A stretch of 32,404 nt of DNA from an uncultured Myroides sp. (GCA_913777665.1 CAJYTF010000010.1:1-32404); one strand, 5' to 3'. Shown: positions 7,826 through 17,336, counted from the stretch's first letter. A program made the numbers and translations. The notes: a model not told the origin generated them from the letters alone.

Positions 7826-9184
7826 ATGAAATTATTTCTTAAAAATACCTTACTAACAATTTTAGCGGTTATGGGCTTTGTGAATGTACAGGCACAAGAA
7901 TCAACAAAAAAACGTATCGACGGTATTGTTGGTATTGTTGGTAATTATGTTGTTTTAGATTCTGATATCGATAACACGTTTATACAGGCAAAAGCAACCG
8001 GTTATGACACATCAAAATTTAGTCGTTGCGAGCTTTTAGGTACTTTATTAGAAAATAAATTATTTTCTCACCAGGCGATACAAGACAGTATTGTTGTTAC
8101 AGATGATGAAATTAATGGAATGATGGATTCGCAGATCGACCGTATGGTTGAACAAGCCGGATCTATTGACAATGTGGTTAAATATTACAACAAAAAAAAT
8201 TACGAAGAATTTAGAGGATATTTTTTTGATATTATGAAAGAAAACCAGCTGGCTTCACGTATGCAAGAAAAATTAACCAGCGATGTTAAAATTACACCTG
8301 AAGAAATTCGTCAGTTTTATAACAACATTCCTAAAGATTCGCTTCCTATGATTGGCGATCAAATAGAGTTATCAGAAATTGTAATGAAACCTGTTGTTAC
8401 AAAAGAAGAACGCCAGGCAGTAATTGATAAATTAAACGAAATTCGTCAGGATATTTTAGATGGATCTTCGTTTGCGAGTAAAGTGTATGTGTATTCAGAA
8501 GACAAAGGTTCTTTACAAACGGGCGGTTTCTTTTCTTTAGATAAAAAATCGCAATTTGTAAAAGAGTTTAAAGACACTGCTTTTTCTTTGAAAGAAGGCG
8601 AAATATCTAAACCGTTCGAAACTGAATTTGGATATCATATTATATTGCTTGAACGAATTGTTGGTAAAAATCTTGAGGTGCGTCATATATTAATGTCGCC
8701 AAAACCATCGCAAGAATCTTTAGACAAGGCGCAGAAAGATTTAGACGATTTGCGAATCCGTATTTTAAATAAGGAAATAACTTTTGCCGATGCAGCCCGC
8801 CAATATTCTCAACAAAAAGAAACCAAACAAAGTGGTGGTATCATAACAGATAAAAATGGAGATACGCGTTTTGAACTGAATAGAATGGAAGACCGAATTA
8901 TGTATAGCATGGTATCAAACTTAAAAGTGGGCGAAATTTCTCCAACAACACAAGTTGCCGATGGTAATAATACTCAATACCGCATTATTCAGGTAACAAA
9001 TAAAATTCCACAGCACGTTGCCGATTTTTCTAATGATTATATGCAGATTCGTAGCGTTGCTTTAAGATCAAAACAAAACGAAGTCGTTGCAAAATGGATC
9101 TCAGACACAGTAGATGATACTTTTATACAGATTAACGACGAATACCAGAACTGCACATTTAAAAGCAACTGGTTAAAAAAATAA
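7826..9184 (+). CDS. SurA-like periplasmic chaperone / peptidylprolyl isomerase
   Basis: 452 residues, close to the 428 of E. coli SurA. A signal peptide (about 1-24, ending VQAQ) precedes a SurA N-domain that starts IDGIVGIVGNYVVLDSDID, the classical opening of mature SurA proteins. Parvulin 1 spans about 178-277 (ELSEIVMKP ... TGGFFS ... FGYHIILL) and parvulin 2 about 282-391 (VRHILMSPKP ... SGGIIT ... YRIIQV). Expected role: delivering and folding outer-membrane beta-barrels. It is more canonical than its upstream neighbour, so it is the better candidate for true SurA. A terminator follows at once. Confidence 0.92.
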   Translation: MKLFLKNTLLTILAVMGFVNVQAQESTKKRIDGIVGIVGNYVVLDSDIDNTFIQAKATGYDTSKFSRCELLGTLLENKLFSHQAIQDSIVVTDDEINGMMDSQIDRMVEQAGSIDNVVKYYNKKNYEEFRGYFFDIMKENQLASRMQEKLTSDVKITPEEIRQFYNNIPKDSLPMIGDQIELSEIVMKPVVTKEERQAVIDKLNEIRQDILDGSSFASKVYVYSEDKGSLQTGGFFSLDKKSQFVKEFKDTAFSLKEGEISKPFETEFGYHIILLERIVGKNLEVRHILMSPKPSQESLDKAQKDLDDLRIRILNKEITFADAARQYSQQKETKQSGGIITDKNGDTRFELNRMEDRIMYSMVSNLKVGEISPTTQVADGNNTQYRIIQVTNKIPQHVADFSNDYMQIRSVALRSKQNEVVAKWISDTVDDTFIQINDEYQNCTFKSNWLKK

Positions 9185-9190
9185 AAATGT

Positions 9191-9217
9191 AAAAGCTCTT
9201 CAATTGAAGGGCTTTTT
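9191..9217 (+). terminator. Terminator after the SurA-like gene
   Basis: AAAAGCTCTTC, loop AATT, GAAGGGCTTTT with one G-T pair, then a T tract. It lies 7 nt after the stop. The remainder up to the acnB promoter (about 9218-9400) is very AT-rich and shows nothing else. Confidence 0.8.
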
Positions 9218-9401
9218 GCTTATTTATCAGTTTTCTGCACATAAACATATCTAAATAATAAAAAAAAGATTATTTTTTCAACTATTCACAACACACTTTC
9301 TTAATTCATTGAATTATAAAAGCCAAAATAGAATAATTATAAATAATAATTCCGCTAAATCAACATTTTATTAAAAATTTTTAAATATGAATTCCTTTTT
9401 G

Positions 9402-9409
9402 TAATTTTG
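9402..9409 (+). promoter_or_regulatory. -7 box for acnB
   Basis: TAATTTTG matches TAnnTTTG. It lies 97 nt before ATG 9507, giving acnB the longest leader among the promoters found here. Confidence 0.5.
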
Positions 9410-9461
9410 CACCAAACTTTAAAGAAAATCAAATTAACTAAACACAATTACGCAAAACGGC

Positions 9462-9480
9462 AGTATTGTTTTTCAGTACT
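9462..9480 (+). other. Small hairpin in the acnB leader
   Basis: AGTATTG, loop TTTTT, CAGTACT: a 7-bp stem with one G-T pair in the predicted 5' untranslated region. There is no T tract after it, so it is not an ordinary terminator. Confidence 0.4.
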
Positions 9481-9506
9481 TGTCGGGAAATATTCAAAAT
9501 AAAATT

Positions 9507-12272
9507 ATGAACTTATATCAGGATTACCTAAACGAAATCGAAGAAAGAAAAAGTCAGGGGCTTCATCCAAAACCTATTGACGGTGCTGAATTATTAAGCG
9601 AAATTATTGCACAAATTAAAGACGTAAAAAACGCTGAAAGAGAAAATTCTTTAAAAATGTTTATTTACAACACCTTACCGGGAACAACAAGTGCGGCGGG
9701 CGTTAAGTCTCAATTTTTAAAAGAAATTATTCTTGGCGAAGCTGTAGTTGCAGAAATTACTCCTACTTACGCTTTTGAATTGTTATCACACATGAAAGGT
9801 GGTCCGTCTATCGAAGTATTGTTAGATTTAGCTTTAGGTAACGATACGGCAATTGCTGCACAGGCTGCCGAAGTTCTTAAAACACAAGTATATCTTTACG
9901 ATGCCGATACACAACGTTTAAAAGACGCTTACAACAATGGAAACGCCGTTGCTAAAGATATTTTAGAAAGCTATGCAAAAGCAGAGTTTTTTACAAAATT
10001 ACCAGAAATTGCAGAAGAAATTAAAGTAGTAACTTACATTGCTGCAGAAGGCGATATTTCTACCGATTTACTTTCGCCAGGTAACCAAGCACACTCACGA
10101 TCTGACCGTGAATTACACGGACAGTGTATGATTACACCACAAGCGCAAAAAGAAATTGAAGAGATGAAAGCGCAACATCCTGATGCAAGTGTTATGCTAA
10201 TTGCAGAAAAAGGTACAATGGGAGTTGGTTCTTCTCGTATGTCTGGTGTAAACAACGTAGCATTATGGACAGGTAAACAGGCATCACCTTACGTTCCTTT
10301 TGTAAATATTGCACCGATTGTTGCAGGTACAAACGGCATCTCTCCTATCTTTTTAACTACTGTTGATGTTACCGGTGGTATTGGTATCGACTTAAAAAAC
10401 TGGGTAAAGAAAACCGACGAAAACGGTAATGTGGTTCGTAACGAAAACGGCGATGTAGTATTAGAACAAGCTTATTCTGTAGCAACAGGAACAGTTTTAA
10501 CAATCAATACAAAAACCAAAAAATTATACAACGGCGATCAAGAATTAATTGATATTTCTAAAGCTTTAACTCCACAAAAAATGGAGTTTATTAAAGCAGG
10601 TGGATCTTACGCTATTGTTTTTGGTAAAAAAATACAAACATTTGCAGCAGAAACATTAGGCATACAAGCGCCAACAGTTTTTGCACCTGCTAAAGAAATT
10701 ACTAAAGAAGGTGTTGGTTTAACAGCTGTTGAAAAGATCTTTAACAAAAATGCGGTTGGCGTAACTCCCGGTAAAGTTTTACACGCAGGATCAGACGTTC
10801 GTGTTAAAGTAAACATCGTTGGTTCTCAAGATACAACAGGTTTAATGACTGCGCAAGAGTTGGAAGCAATGGCTGCAACGGTAATTTCTCCAACGGTTGA
10901 CGGTGCGTACCAATCGGGTTGTCACACTGCTTCTGTTTGGGATAAAAAAGCACAAGCAAACATTCCTAAATTAATGAAATTCATGAATGATTTTGGTGTA
11001 ATCACCGCTCGTGACCCTAAAGGCGAGTATCATTCAATGACCGACGTTATCCACAAGGTATTAAATGACATTACTATTGACGAATGGGCAATTATTATTG
11101 GTGGTGACTCGCATACGCGTATGTCTAAAGGCGTTGCTTTTGGTGCAGATTCAGGAACGGTAGCGTTAGCATTAGCAACCGGCGAGGCTTCAATGCCAAT
11201 TCCAGAATCGGTAAAAGTTACTTTTAAAGGCGGCATGAAACAACACATGGATTTCCGTGATGTGGTACACGCTACACAATTACAAATGTTACAACAGTTC
11301 GATGGTGAAAATGTTTTCCAAGGTCGTATAATCGAAGTACATATCGGAACTTTATTAGCAGATCAAGCCTTTACGTTTACCGATTGGACTGCAGAAATGA
11401 AAGCAAAAGCATCTATCTGTATTTCTCAAGACGATACCTTAATTGAATCATTAGAAATCGCTAAAAGCCGTATCCAAATCATGATTGATAAAGGCATGGA
11501 CAACAAAAACCAAGTGCTTCAAGGCTTAATTGATAAAGCAAACAAACGTATCGAAGAAATTAAATCGGGCACAAAACCTGCTTTAACACCAGATGCTACT
11601 GCAAAATATTACGCAGAAGTTGTGGTTGATTTAGATATTATCGACGAACCAATGATTGCCGATCCAGACGTAAACAATGCCGATGTTTCTAAAAGATACA
11701 CACACGATACTATTCGCGAACTTTCGTTCTACGAAGGCGACAAAAAAGTAGATTTAGGTTTCGTTGGATCTTGTATGGTGCATAAAGACGATTTAAAAAT
11801 TGTTTCTCAAATGTTGAAAAACGTTGAAAAACAACAAGGCGAAGTAAAATTCAACGCACCATTAGTTGTTGCTGCACCTACTTATAATATTATCGATGAG
11901 TTAAAAGCAGAAGGCGATTGGGAATATTTACAAAAATATTCAGGTTTTGAATTTAGCGATGCCTTACCAAAAAGTGTTGCACGCACAGAATACGAAAACA
12001 TTATGTATTTAGAGCGTCCAGGTTGTAACTTGTGTATGGGTAACCAGGAAAAAGCAGAAAAAGGCGATACCGTTATGGCAACTTCAACTCGTTTATTCCA
12101 AGGTCGTGTGGTAGAAGACCGCGATGGCAAAAAAGGCGAATCTTTATTAGCTTCTACGCCGGTTGTTGTTCTTTCTGCAATTTTAGGTCGTATTCCAAAC
12201 ATCGAAGAATACAAAATGGCAGTACAAGGCATCAACTTAACAAAATTTGCACCTGTATCAACTAAATTGTAA
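9507..12272 (+). CDS. acnB: Aconitate hydratase B / 2-methylisocitrate dehydratase
   Basis: 921 residues, somewhat longer than E. coli AcnB (865). It carries the AcnB-only HEAT-like N-terminal domain (about 1-160), then the swivel domain and the aconitase core. The three cysteines for the 4Fe-4S cluster are C756 (GSCM), C840 and C843 (GCNLC). It converts citrate to isocitrate in the TCA cycle and can act on 2-methylcitrate intermediates. ATG 9507 (MNLYQDYLNEIEERK) matches AcnB N-termini; an in-frame TTG at 9480 falls within the leader hairpin and is unlikely. A second, differently built aconitase lies 940 nt downstream. Confidence 0.96.
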   Translation: MNLYQDYLNEIEERKSQGLHPKPIDGAELLSEIIAQIKDVKNAERENSLKMFIYNTLPGTTSAAGVKSQFLKEIILGEAVVAEITPTYAFELLSHMKGGPSIEVLLDLALGNDTAIAAQAAEVLKTQVYLYDADTQRLKDAYNNGNAVAKDILESYAKAEFFTKLPEIAEEIKVVTYIAAEGDISTDLLSPGNQAHSRSDRELHGQCMITPQAQKEIEEMKAQHPDASVMLIAEKGTMGVGSSRMSGVNNVALWTGKQASPYVPFVNIAPIVAGTNGISPIFLTTVDVTGGIGIDLKNWVKKTDENGNVVRNENGDVVLEQAYSVATGTVLTINTKTKKLYNGDQELIDISKALTPQKMEFIKAGGSYAIVFGKKIQTFAAETLGIQAPTVFAPAKEITKEGVGLTAVEKIFNKNAVGVTPGKVLHAGSDVRVKVNIVGSQDTTGLMTAQELEAMAATVISPTVDGAYQSGCHTASVWDKKAQANIPKLMKFMNDFGVITARDPKGEYHSMTDVIHKVLNDITIDEWAIIIGGDSHTRMSKGVAFGADSGTVALALATGEASMPIPESVKVTFKGGMKQHMDFRDVVHATQLQMLQQFDGENVFQGRIIEVHIGTLLADQAFTFTDWTAEMKAKASICISQDDTLIESLEIAKSRIQIMIDKGMDNKNQVLQGLIDKANKRIEEIKSGTKPALTPDATAKYYAEVVVDLDIIDEPMIADPDVNNADVSKRYTHDTIRELSFYEGDKKVDLGFVGSCMVHKDDLKIVSQMLKNVEKQQGEVKFNAPLVVAAPTYNIIDELKAEGDWEYLQKYSGFEFSDALPKSVARTEYENIMYLERPGCNLCMGNQEKAEKGDTVMATSTRLFQGRVVEDRDGKKGESLLASTPVVVLSAILGRIPNIEEYKMAVQGINLTKFAPVSTKL

Positions 12273-12292
12273 ATAACATTTTATCATAAATT

Positions 12293-12334
12293 AAAACGAG
12301 GTAATCTTTAAGGTTGCCTCGTTTTTTATTTTAT
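12293..12334 (+). terminator. Terminator of acnB
   Basis: AAAACGAGGTAATC, a short loop and GGTTGCCTCGTTTT form a 14-bp stem with two G-T pairs, followed by T-rich sequence. Confidence 0.85.
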
Positions 12335-12339
12335 AATTT

Positions 12340-12454
12340 GGGCGGCTGCTAAAGCACCGTGCTGTTCGCTCATAGTCCTCGTTCGCCTTAACTTTCGTAA
12401 ACTGTCAAAGGCTCACTGCGGGCTAACCGCTGCCATCACTGCCGCAAAACCGGC
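12340..12454. repeat. GC-rich intergenic element, candidate dispersed repeat
   Basis: 115 nt with 66 G+C (57%) inside AT-rich surroundings. It has no open frame on either strand that looks like protein. It contains the palindrome AGCAC-C-GTGCT (12354-12364) near one end and short inverted repeats such as GCGG...CCGC near the other. On the minus strand it reads GGCAGCGGTTAGCC ... GAGCGAACAGCACGGTGCT, which resembles, from memory, GC-rich elements scattered between flavobacterial genes. It sits 8 nt from the 3' end of the adjacent minus-strand gene. Copy number cannot be judged from one window. Confidence 0.5.
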
Positions 12455-12461
12455 TTAAAAG

Positions 12462-13055
12462 TTAATCCCAGGTTCTATTTTTAAACAAACTTCCAGTAAA
12501 AAAAGTATCAGCTTCATCTTCTTTGTTAAAGTAAATAGTTCTTGTTTTCTTATCTAAATCAACAATCATCAGCATTCCAAAATATTTTGACTGCATTGTA
12601 ACTGCATTGTATTTATCGTTATTTTCAAAACCTCCAACCAATATTAAAACGGCGTCATTTACCCATTTTGCTTCTTCGTATCTACAAGGCGACCCGCAAA
12701 ACGTAAGTTTATTATATTTCTTCTTATCAATATCAATCAACAGAACCGCTTGGTCAATATCGCCGTAAGTATTAAAATTTACAGCATAACTTTTTGTAGT
12801 GTTATAAATAAAAAACTCATTGTAGTTTGCTAAAAAATCATTCCATTCATTAGGTTCAAACACTTTACTATCTTCGGTTAAATTCAAACTGCCTGCATCT
12901 TCCACCTTAAAATTTTCAAAATCAGAAATATTAAAATGCTCAACATATTCTTGAAAATTATTCTTTATAAACAATTCGTATTTAGATAAACCTTGCGAAA
13001 ATGTTTCAAAATAAGATCCTAAACAAAGCAGAACAACTATCAGTATATTTTTCAT
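12462..13055 (-). CDS. Secreted protein of unknown function
   Basis: 197 residues with a signal peptide ending about residue 21 (MKNILIVVLLCLGSYFETFSQ). The mature part is acidic and aromatic-rich, with no family I recognise. It has one cysteine pair, C120 and C124 (FCGSPC), and alternating hydrophobic segments (DQAVLLIDID, GMLMIVDLD) that suggest a beta-rich fold. ATG 13055 is chosen because it begins the signal peptide; a 17-residue in-frame extension to 13106 does not look secretory in itself. It lies on the opposite strand between the two aconitase genes, with the GC-rich element directly downstream. No function is proposed. Confidence 0.75.
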   Translation of the reverse strand: MKNILIVVLLCLGSYFETFSQGLSKYELFIKNNFQEYVEHFNISDFENFKVEDAGSLNLTEDSKVFEPNEWNDFLANYNEFFIYNTTKSYAVNFNTYGDIDQAVLLIDIDKKKYNKLTFCGSPCRYEEAKWVNDAVLILVGGFENNDKYNAVTMQSKYFGMLMIVDLDKKTRTIYFNKEDEADTFFTGSLFKNRTWD

Positions 13056-13212
13056 AACATAAATCTTTCTACTAAAATAAAGAAAAAGATTCTTTATTAG
13101 AATCATTTTAAATTACTCTTTCTTAACCTATATTAAAAGTAATCATTAAAAAAATCAGTAAATTGTATAATGTTTTTTGTTGAACTAAAAATGAAATAAA
13201 TAAAACAGTATT

Positions 13213-15474
13213 ATGGCTTTTGATATTGATATGATTAGAAAAGTGTACGAAACCATGCCGGCTCGTGTTGATAAAGCACGTGAATTGGTTGGACGCCCGT
13301 TAACACTTTCAGAAAAAATTTTATACGCACATTTATGGGAAGGTACACCTTCTACAAAGTTTGAACGCTCTAAAGATTACGTAGATTTCGCTCCAGACCG
13401 CGTGGCCTGCCAAGACGCAACAGCGCAAATGGCTTTATTGCAGTTCATGCACGCCGGTAAAGAAAAAGTAGCTGTACCAACAACGGTACACTGCGATCAC
13501 TTAATTCTTGCCAAAGTTGGCGCCGAAAAAGATTTGGCAGTTGCCAACACACAATCTAAAGAAGTTTTCGAATTTCTTTCATCTGTTTCCAATAAATACG
13601 GCATCGGATTTTGGAAACCGGGATCGGGAATCATTCACCAAATTGTATTGGAAAATTATGCATTCCCGGGCGGAATGATGATTGGTACCGATTCACATAC
13701 GGTAAACGCAGGTGGTTTAGGTATGCTGGCAATTGGTGTTGGTGGTGCCGATGCAGTTGATGTAATGTCGGGCATGTCTTGGGAATTAAAGTTTCCAAAA
13801 TTGATCGGAGTTAAATTAACTGGAAAATTAAACGGTTGGACAGCTCCTAAAGATGTTATTTTAAGAGTTGCCGATATTTTAACTGTTAAAGGTGGAACCG
13901 GCGCTATTGTGGAATATTTTGGCGAAGGTGCAACATCAATGTCTTGTACGGGTAAAGGAACTATTTGTAACATGGGTGCCGAAATTGGCGCAACAACATC
14001 AACTTTTGGGTATGATGATTCCATGAGAAGATATTTAACCGCGACAGGACGTGCTGATGTGGTAGAAGCAGCCGATAAGGTTGCCGATTATTTAACTGCC
14101 GATCCCGAAGTTTATGCAAATCCGGAACAATATTTTGATGAATTGATCGAAATTAACTTAACGGAATTAGAACCATACATTAATGGTCCTTTTACGCCAG
14201 ACAGAGGAACGCCGGTTTCTAAAATGAAAGAAGAAGCTGCTAAAAACGATTGGCCAATTAAAGTAGAATGGGGATTAATCGGTTCTTGTACCAACTCTTC
14301 TTACGAAGATATGTCAAGAGCGGTATCAATCGTTAATCAGGCAGTAGAATTAGGCATCACACCAAAAGCAGAATTCGGGATCAATCCGGGATCAGAGCAA
14401 ATTCGTTACACCATTGAACGTGACGGTATTATTGCTGCTTTCGAAAAAATGGGAACCAAAGTATTTACAAATGCTTGCGGACCTTGTATTGGTCAATGGG
14501 ATCGTGAAGGTGCCGATAAAGGAGAGAAAAACACGATTGTTCACTCGTTCAATCGAAATTTCTCAAAACGTGCCGATGGAAATCCAAATACTCATGCCTT
14601 TGTAACTTCCCCAGAAATGGTTGCTGCATTGGCAATTTCAGGTCGATTAGATTTCAACCCGATTACCGATAAACTATTGAACGATAACGGCGAAGAGGTC
14701 ATGTTCAAACCTCCGTTCGGCGATGAATTGCCAACAAAAGGTTTCGAAGTGGAAGATCCTGGTTTTCAAGCTCCGGCTGAAAACGGGTCAAGTGTTCAGG
14801 TAATCGTATCGCCTGATTCCTCTCGTTTACAGTTGTTAGAACCTTTCCAGCCTTGGGACGGTAAAAATATTACAGGTGCAAAATTATTAATTAAAGCATT
14901 CGGTAAATGTACAACCGACCATATTTCTATGGCGGGTCCATGGTTGCGTTTCCGCGGGCATTTAGATAATATTTCGAACAATATGCTAATTGGTGCCGAA
15001 AATGCTTTTAACAATAAAACAAACAGCGTTAAAAACCAATTAACCGGTGAATATCAAGAAGTACCTGCGGTTCAGCGTCAGTATAAAGCAGCAGGTATTC
15101 CGTCTATTGTAGTGGGCGATCAAAATTACGGTGAAGGATCTTCTCGTGAGCACGCTGCAATGGAACCTCGACATTTAGGTGTGAAAGCCGTTTTGGTAAA
15201 ATCGTTTGCCCGTATTCACGAAACAAACCTTAAGAAACAAGGCATGTTAGGATTGACTTTTGCAAATGAAACAGATTACGATAAAATTCAGGAAGATGAC
15301 ACCATTAACTTTTTAGATTTAACCGAATTTGCTCCAGGCAGACAGCTAACATTGGAATTTGTTCATAAAGATGGTTCTAAAGACATCATCATGGCAAACC
15401 ATACCTATAATGATAGTCAGATAGAATGGTTTAAAGCAGGTTCTGCGTTAAATTTAATCGCTGCAGGAAAATAA
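13213..15474 (+). CDS. acn: Aconitate hydratase, mitochondrial type
   Basis: 753 residues, close in size and layout to mitochondrial aconitase rather than to E. coli AcnA (about 890). Cluster cysteines are C359 (GSCTNSS), C422 and C425 (ACGPC), almost the numbering of the mature mitochondrial enzyme. Substrate-site segments GTDSHT, HCDHL and the C-terminal swivel motif [17 protein letters not shown] are present. It performs citrate/isocitrate conversion in the TCA cycle. No perfect TAnnTTTG box is visible upstream. It is followed by a strong terminator. Confidence 0.95.
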   Translation: MAFDIDMIRKVYETMPARVDKARELVGRPLTLSEKILYAHLWEGTPSTKFERSKDYVDFAPDRVACQDATAQMALLQFMHAGKEKVAVPTTVHCDHLILAKVGAEKDLAVANTQSKEVFEFLSSVSNKYGIGFWKPGSGIIHQIVLENYAFPGGMMIGTDSHTVNAGGLGMLAIGVGGADAVDVMSGMSWELKFPKLIGVKLTGKLNGWTAPKDVILRVADILTVKGGTGAIVEYFGEGATSMSCTGKGTICNMGAEIGATTSTFGYDDSMRRYLTATGRADVVEAADKVADYLTADPEVYANPEQYFDELIEINLTELEPYINGPFTPDRGTPVSKMKEEAAKNDWPIKVEWGLIGSCTNSSYEDMSRAVSIVNQAVELGITPKAEFGINPGSEQIRYTIERDGIIAAFEKMGTKVFTNACGPCIGQWDREGADKGEKNTIVHSFNRNFSKRADGNPNTHAFVTSPEMVAALAISGRLDFNPITDKLLNDNGEEVMFKPPFGDELPTKGFEVEDPGFQAPAENGSSVQVIVSPDSSRLQLLEPFQPWDGKNITGAKLLIKAFGKCTTDHISMAGPWLRFRGHLDNISNNMLIGAENAFNNKTNSVKNQLTGEYQEVPAVQRQYKAAGIPSIVVGDQNYGEGSSREHAAMEPRHLGVKAVLVKSFARIHETNLKKQGMLGLTFANETDYDKIQEDDTINFLDLTEFAPGRQLTLEFVHKDGSKDIIMANHTYNDSQIEWFKAGSALNLIAAGK

Positions 15475-15493
15475 ATTACAGTTCTTTTTAAAG

Positions 15494-15527
15494 AAAATCC
15501 GACCAAATTTGGTCGGATTTTTGTTTT
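15494..15527 (+). terminator. Terminator of the mitochondrial-type aconitase gene
   Basis: AAAATCCGACC, loop AAATTT, GGTCGGATTTTT: an 11-bp perfect stem plus T tract, about 20 nt after the stop. Confidence 0.9.
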
Positions 15528-15568
15528 AGTTCTGTAAAAATACCGATATTTACATTAGAATTTTTAAT

Positions 15569-15907
15569 ATGACATTTTTACAGGGAATATTAGCCGTTGT
15601 TGCAGTTTCTATGCTTTGCTTTTTGGTAACTATTATAGTTTTATCAAATCGTAAAAAATTTTTTCGTGTTATTACTTTAAACACGTTGGTTTTTGTGGGA
15701 TATTGCTTTGTTGCTTATCATTACGAAGCCATTTTTAACAACGATATTTTTGGTAAAGGACGAATTATTTTTCTTTTAACATGTATTTTTCTGCATGCAG
15801 TTATATCAATGATTATTGTTATAAAAAGTGAACGAATTTATGTTCCTTTTTTAAATGAAGATATCGATAAAGATGGACCTAAACCGGAAGATGACGATGA
15901 GGAATAA
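15569..15907 (+). CDS. Small membrane protein with acidic tail, unknown function
   Basis: 112 residues with three hydrophobic segments at about 4-26, 34-52 and 65-85, then a very acidic C-terminus (EDIDKDGPKPEDDDEE). Basic residues after the first segment (NRKKFFR) suggest that this loop is cytoplasmic. I do not recognise a family. It stands alone between the aconitase terminator and kynU, so the neighbours do not indicate a role. No exact -7 box; TACATTAG upstream differs by one base. Confidence 0.75.
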   Translation: MTFLQGILAVVAVSMLCFLVTIIVLSNRKKFFRVITLNTLVFVGYCFVAYHYEAIFNNDIFGKGRIIFLLTCIFLHAVISMIIVIKSERIYVPFLNEDIDKDGPKPEDDDEE

Positions 15908-15964
15908 TTTCCACAATCTGTTTTTTTCTATCTAAAACTCTTTGTTCAACACATATATTATAAT

Positions 15965-15972
15965 TAAATTTA
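15965..15972 (+). promoter_or_regulatory. Near-consensus -7 box for kynU
   Basis: TAAATTTA differs from TAnnTTTG only in the last base and lies 21 nt before ATG 15994, the usual spacing in this window. Confidence 0.35.
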
Positions 15973-15993
15973 GCCTTCAAAAAATAAAACTAA

Positions 15994-17271
15994 ATGAACT
16001 TTCAAAATACAAGAGAATTTGCACAGTCATTAGATGCGCAAGATCAATTAAAAAAATACCAATCAGAATTTGAATTTCCCAAAGTAAACGGTAAAAAAAC
16101 AATCTATTTTACAGGAAATTCGTTGGGATTAATGCCAAAACGAGCTAAAAAATATGTAGATGATGTTATGAACGATTGGGCAAATTTGGCGGTTGAAGGT
16201 CATTTTTATGCTGAAAAACCTTGGTGGGATTATCACGAACGTTTTTCAAATCCATTATCAAAAATTGTTGGTGCAAAGCCAAGCGAAGTTTCTGTAATGA
16301 ATACGCTAACGGTTAATCTGCACATGATGATGGTTTCGTTTTACAACCCAACTTCTACCCGATTTAAAATTATCTGCGAAGAAAAAGCATTTCCAAGTGA
16401 TCAATATATGTTTCAAACTCAGGTTAAATTTCACGGTTTAGATCCAAAAGATGTTATTGTAGAAGTTAAACGCAGAGAAGGCGAACACAATTTACGCAAT
16501 GAAGACATTATTGCGAAGATTAACGAAGTTGGCGATGAATTGGCATTGGTTTTAATCGGCGGAATTAACTATTACACCGGTCAGGTTTTAGATATGGAAA
16601 ATATCACAAAAGCTGGACACGCTGTTGGAGCAAAAGTTGGTTGGGATTTGGCGCATGCCGCAGGAAATATCGAACTAAAATTACACGAATGGAATGTTGA
16701 TTTTGCTTGCTGGTGCAGTTATAAGTACATGAATGCTGGTCCGGGAAGTGTTGCGGGATATTTCGTTCACGAAAAGCATCATAATAATAAAGACATCAAT
16801 CGTTTTGGCGGATGGTACGGTCATAATAAAGAGCGTCGTTTTTTAATGGAACCTGAATACACCCCAAACGAAGGTGCTTTAGGTTGGCAAAGTTCATGTA
16901 CTGGCGTATTGGCAATGGCTCCGTATTTGGCATCAGTTGAAATGTTCGATGAAATCGGCATGGAAGCTTTAATGAAAAAACGTGATTTAATTACAGCGTA
17001 TTTAGAGTTTATTGTTGAAGAAACAGCTAAAGAAACCGGTACAAATTTAGAAATCATTACTCCTAAAAATCAAGCAGAACGCGGATCGCAATTGTCGATT
17101 ATTTTACATGGCGAAGGCAAAGAATTATTTCATTATTTAATGAAACAAGGTGTGGTTACAGATTGGCGCGAACCGGCGGTTATTCGTTTGGCTCCGGTAC
17201 CTTTGTACACAACTTTTGAAGAAATGTACGATTTTGGTCAGATTTTAAAGACAGGTATCCAAACAACTTAA
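15994..17271 (+). CDS. kynU: Kynureninase
   Basis: 425 residues, normal length. A PLP enzyme of fold type I. Family motifs are IYFTGNSLGLMPKRA near the N-terminus, EKAFPSDQYMFQTQ, the cofactor aspartate region GWDLAHAAGN, and the lysine that binds PLP, K244 in CSYKYMNAGPGS. GWQSSCTGVLAMAP and the C-terminal IRLAPVPLYTTF arginine region also fit. It cleaves kynurenine (or 3-hydroxykynurenine) to anthranilate (or 3-hydroxyanthranilate) plus alanine, in tryptophan catabolism or NAD synthesis. No other kynurenine-pathway gene is in the window. A terminator follows directly. Confidence 0.96.
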   Translation: MNFQNTREFAQSLDAQDQLKKYQSEFEFPKVNGKKTIYFTGNSLGLMPKRAKKYVDDVMNDWANLAVEGHFYAEKPWWDYHERFSNPLSKIVGAKPSEVSVMNTLTVNLHMMMVSFYNPTSTRFKIICEEKAFPSDQYMFQTQVKFHGLDPKDVIVEVKRREGEHNLRNEDIIAKINEVGDELALVLIGGINYYTGQVLDMENITKAGHAVGAKVGWDLAHAAGNIELKLHEWNVDFACWCSYKYMNAGPGSVAGYFVHEKHHNNKDINRFGGWYGHNKERRFLMEPEYTPNEGALGWQSSCTGVLAMAPYLASVEMFDEIGMEALMKKRDLITAYLEFIVEETAKETGTNLEIITPKNQAERGSQLSIILHGEGKELFHYLMKQGVVTDWREPAVIRLAPVPLYTTFEEMYDFGQILKTGIQTT

Positions 17272-17278
17272 GATATTT

Positions 17279-17303
17279 AGCCGGCTTTACGCTGGCTTTT
17301 TTT
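17279..17303 (+). terminator. Terminator of kynU
   Basis: AGCCGGC, loop TTTAC, GCTGGCT (one G-T pair), then seven T. The T tract runs into the -7 box of the next gene. Confidence 0.8.
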
Positions 17304-17310
17304 ATATTTG
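17303..17310 (+). promoter_or_regulatory. -7 box for the arginase-fold gene and its operon
   Basis: TATATTTG matches TAnnTTTG and ends 26 nt before ATG 17337. The kynU terminator stem occupies the -33 region. Confidence 0.5.
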
Positions 17311-17336
17311 CATTTTAAAAATCAGTGGAATTTAGT

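Noticed and set aside
9462..9480. Iron-responsive-element-like stem before acnB
   Set aside because: The loop is TTTTT and there is no CAGUGN loop or bulged C, so it is not called an IRE.
9480..9506. TTG start for acnB nine codons upstream
   Set aside because: It lies at the edge of a leader hairpin, and ATG 9507 gives the normal AcnB N-terminus.
10034..12235. Several open frames antisense to acnB
   Set aside because: They are shadows of a highly biased coding sequence, without promoters, signals or recognisable proteins.
12340..12454. Insertion sequence or tRNA explanation for the GC-rich element
   Set aside because: No transposase frame, terminal repeats with target duplication, or cloverleaf could be found; it was kept only as a candidate repeat.
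13166..13171. TATAAT sequence upstream of the second aconitase
   Set aside because: It resembles an E. coli -10 box, but the organism's promoters use TAnnTTTG; in AT-rich DNA this match is not informative.
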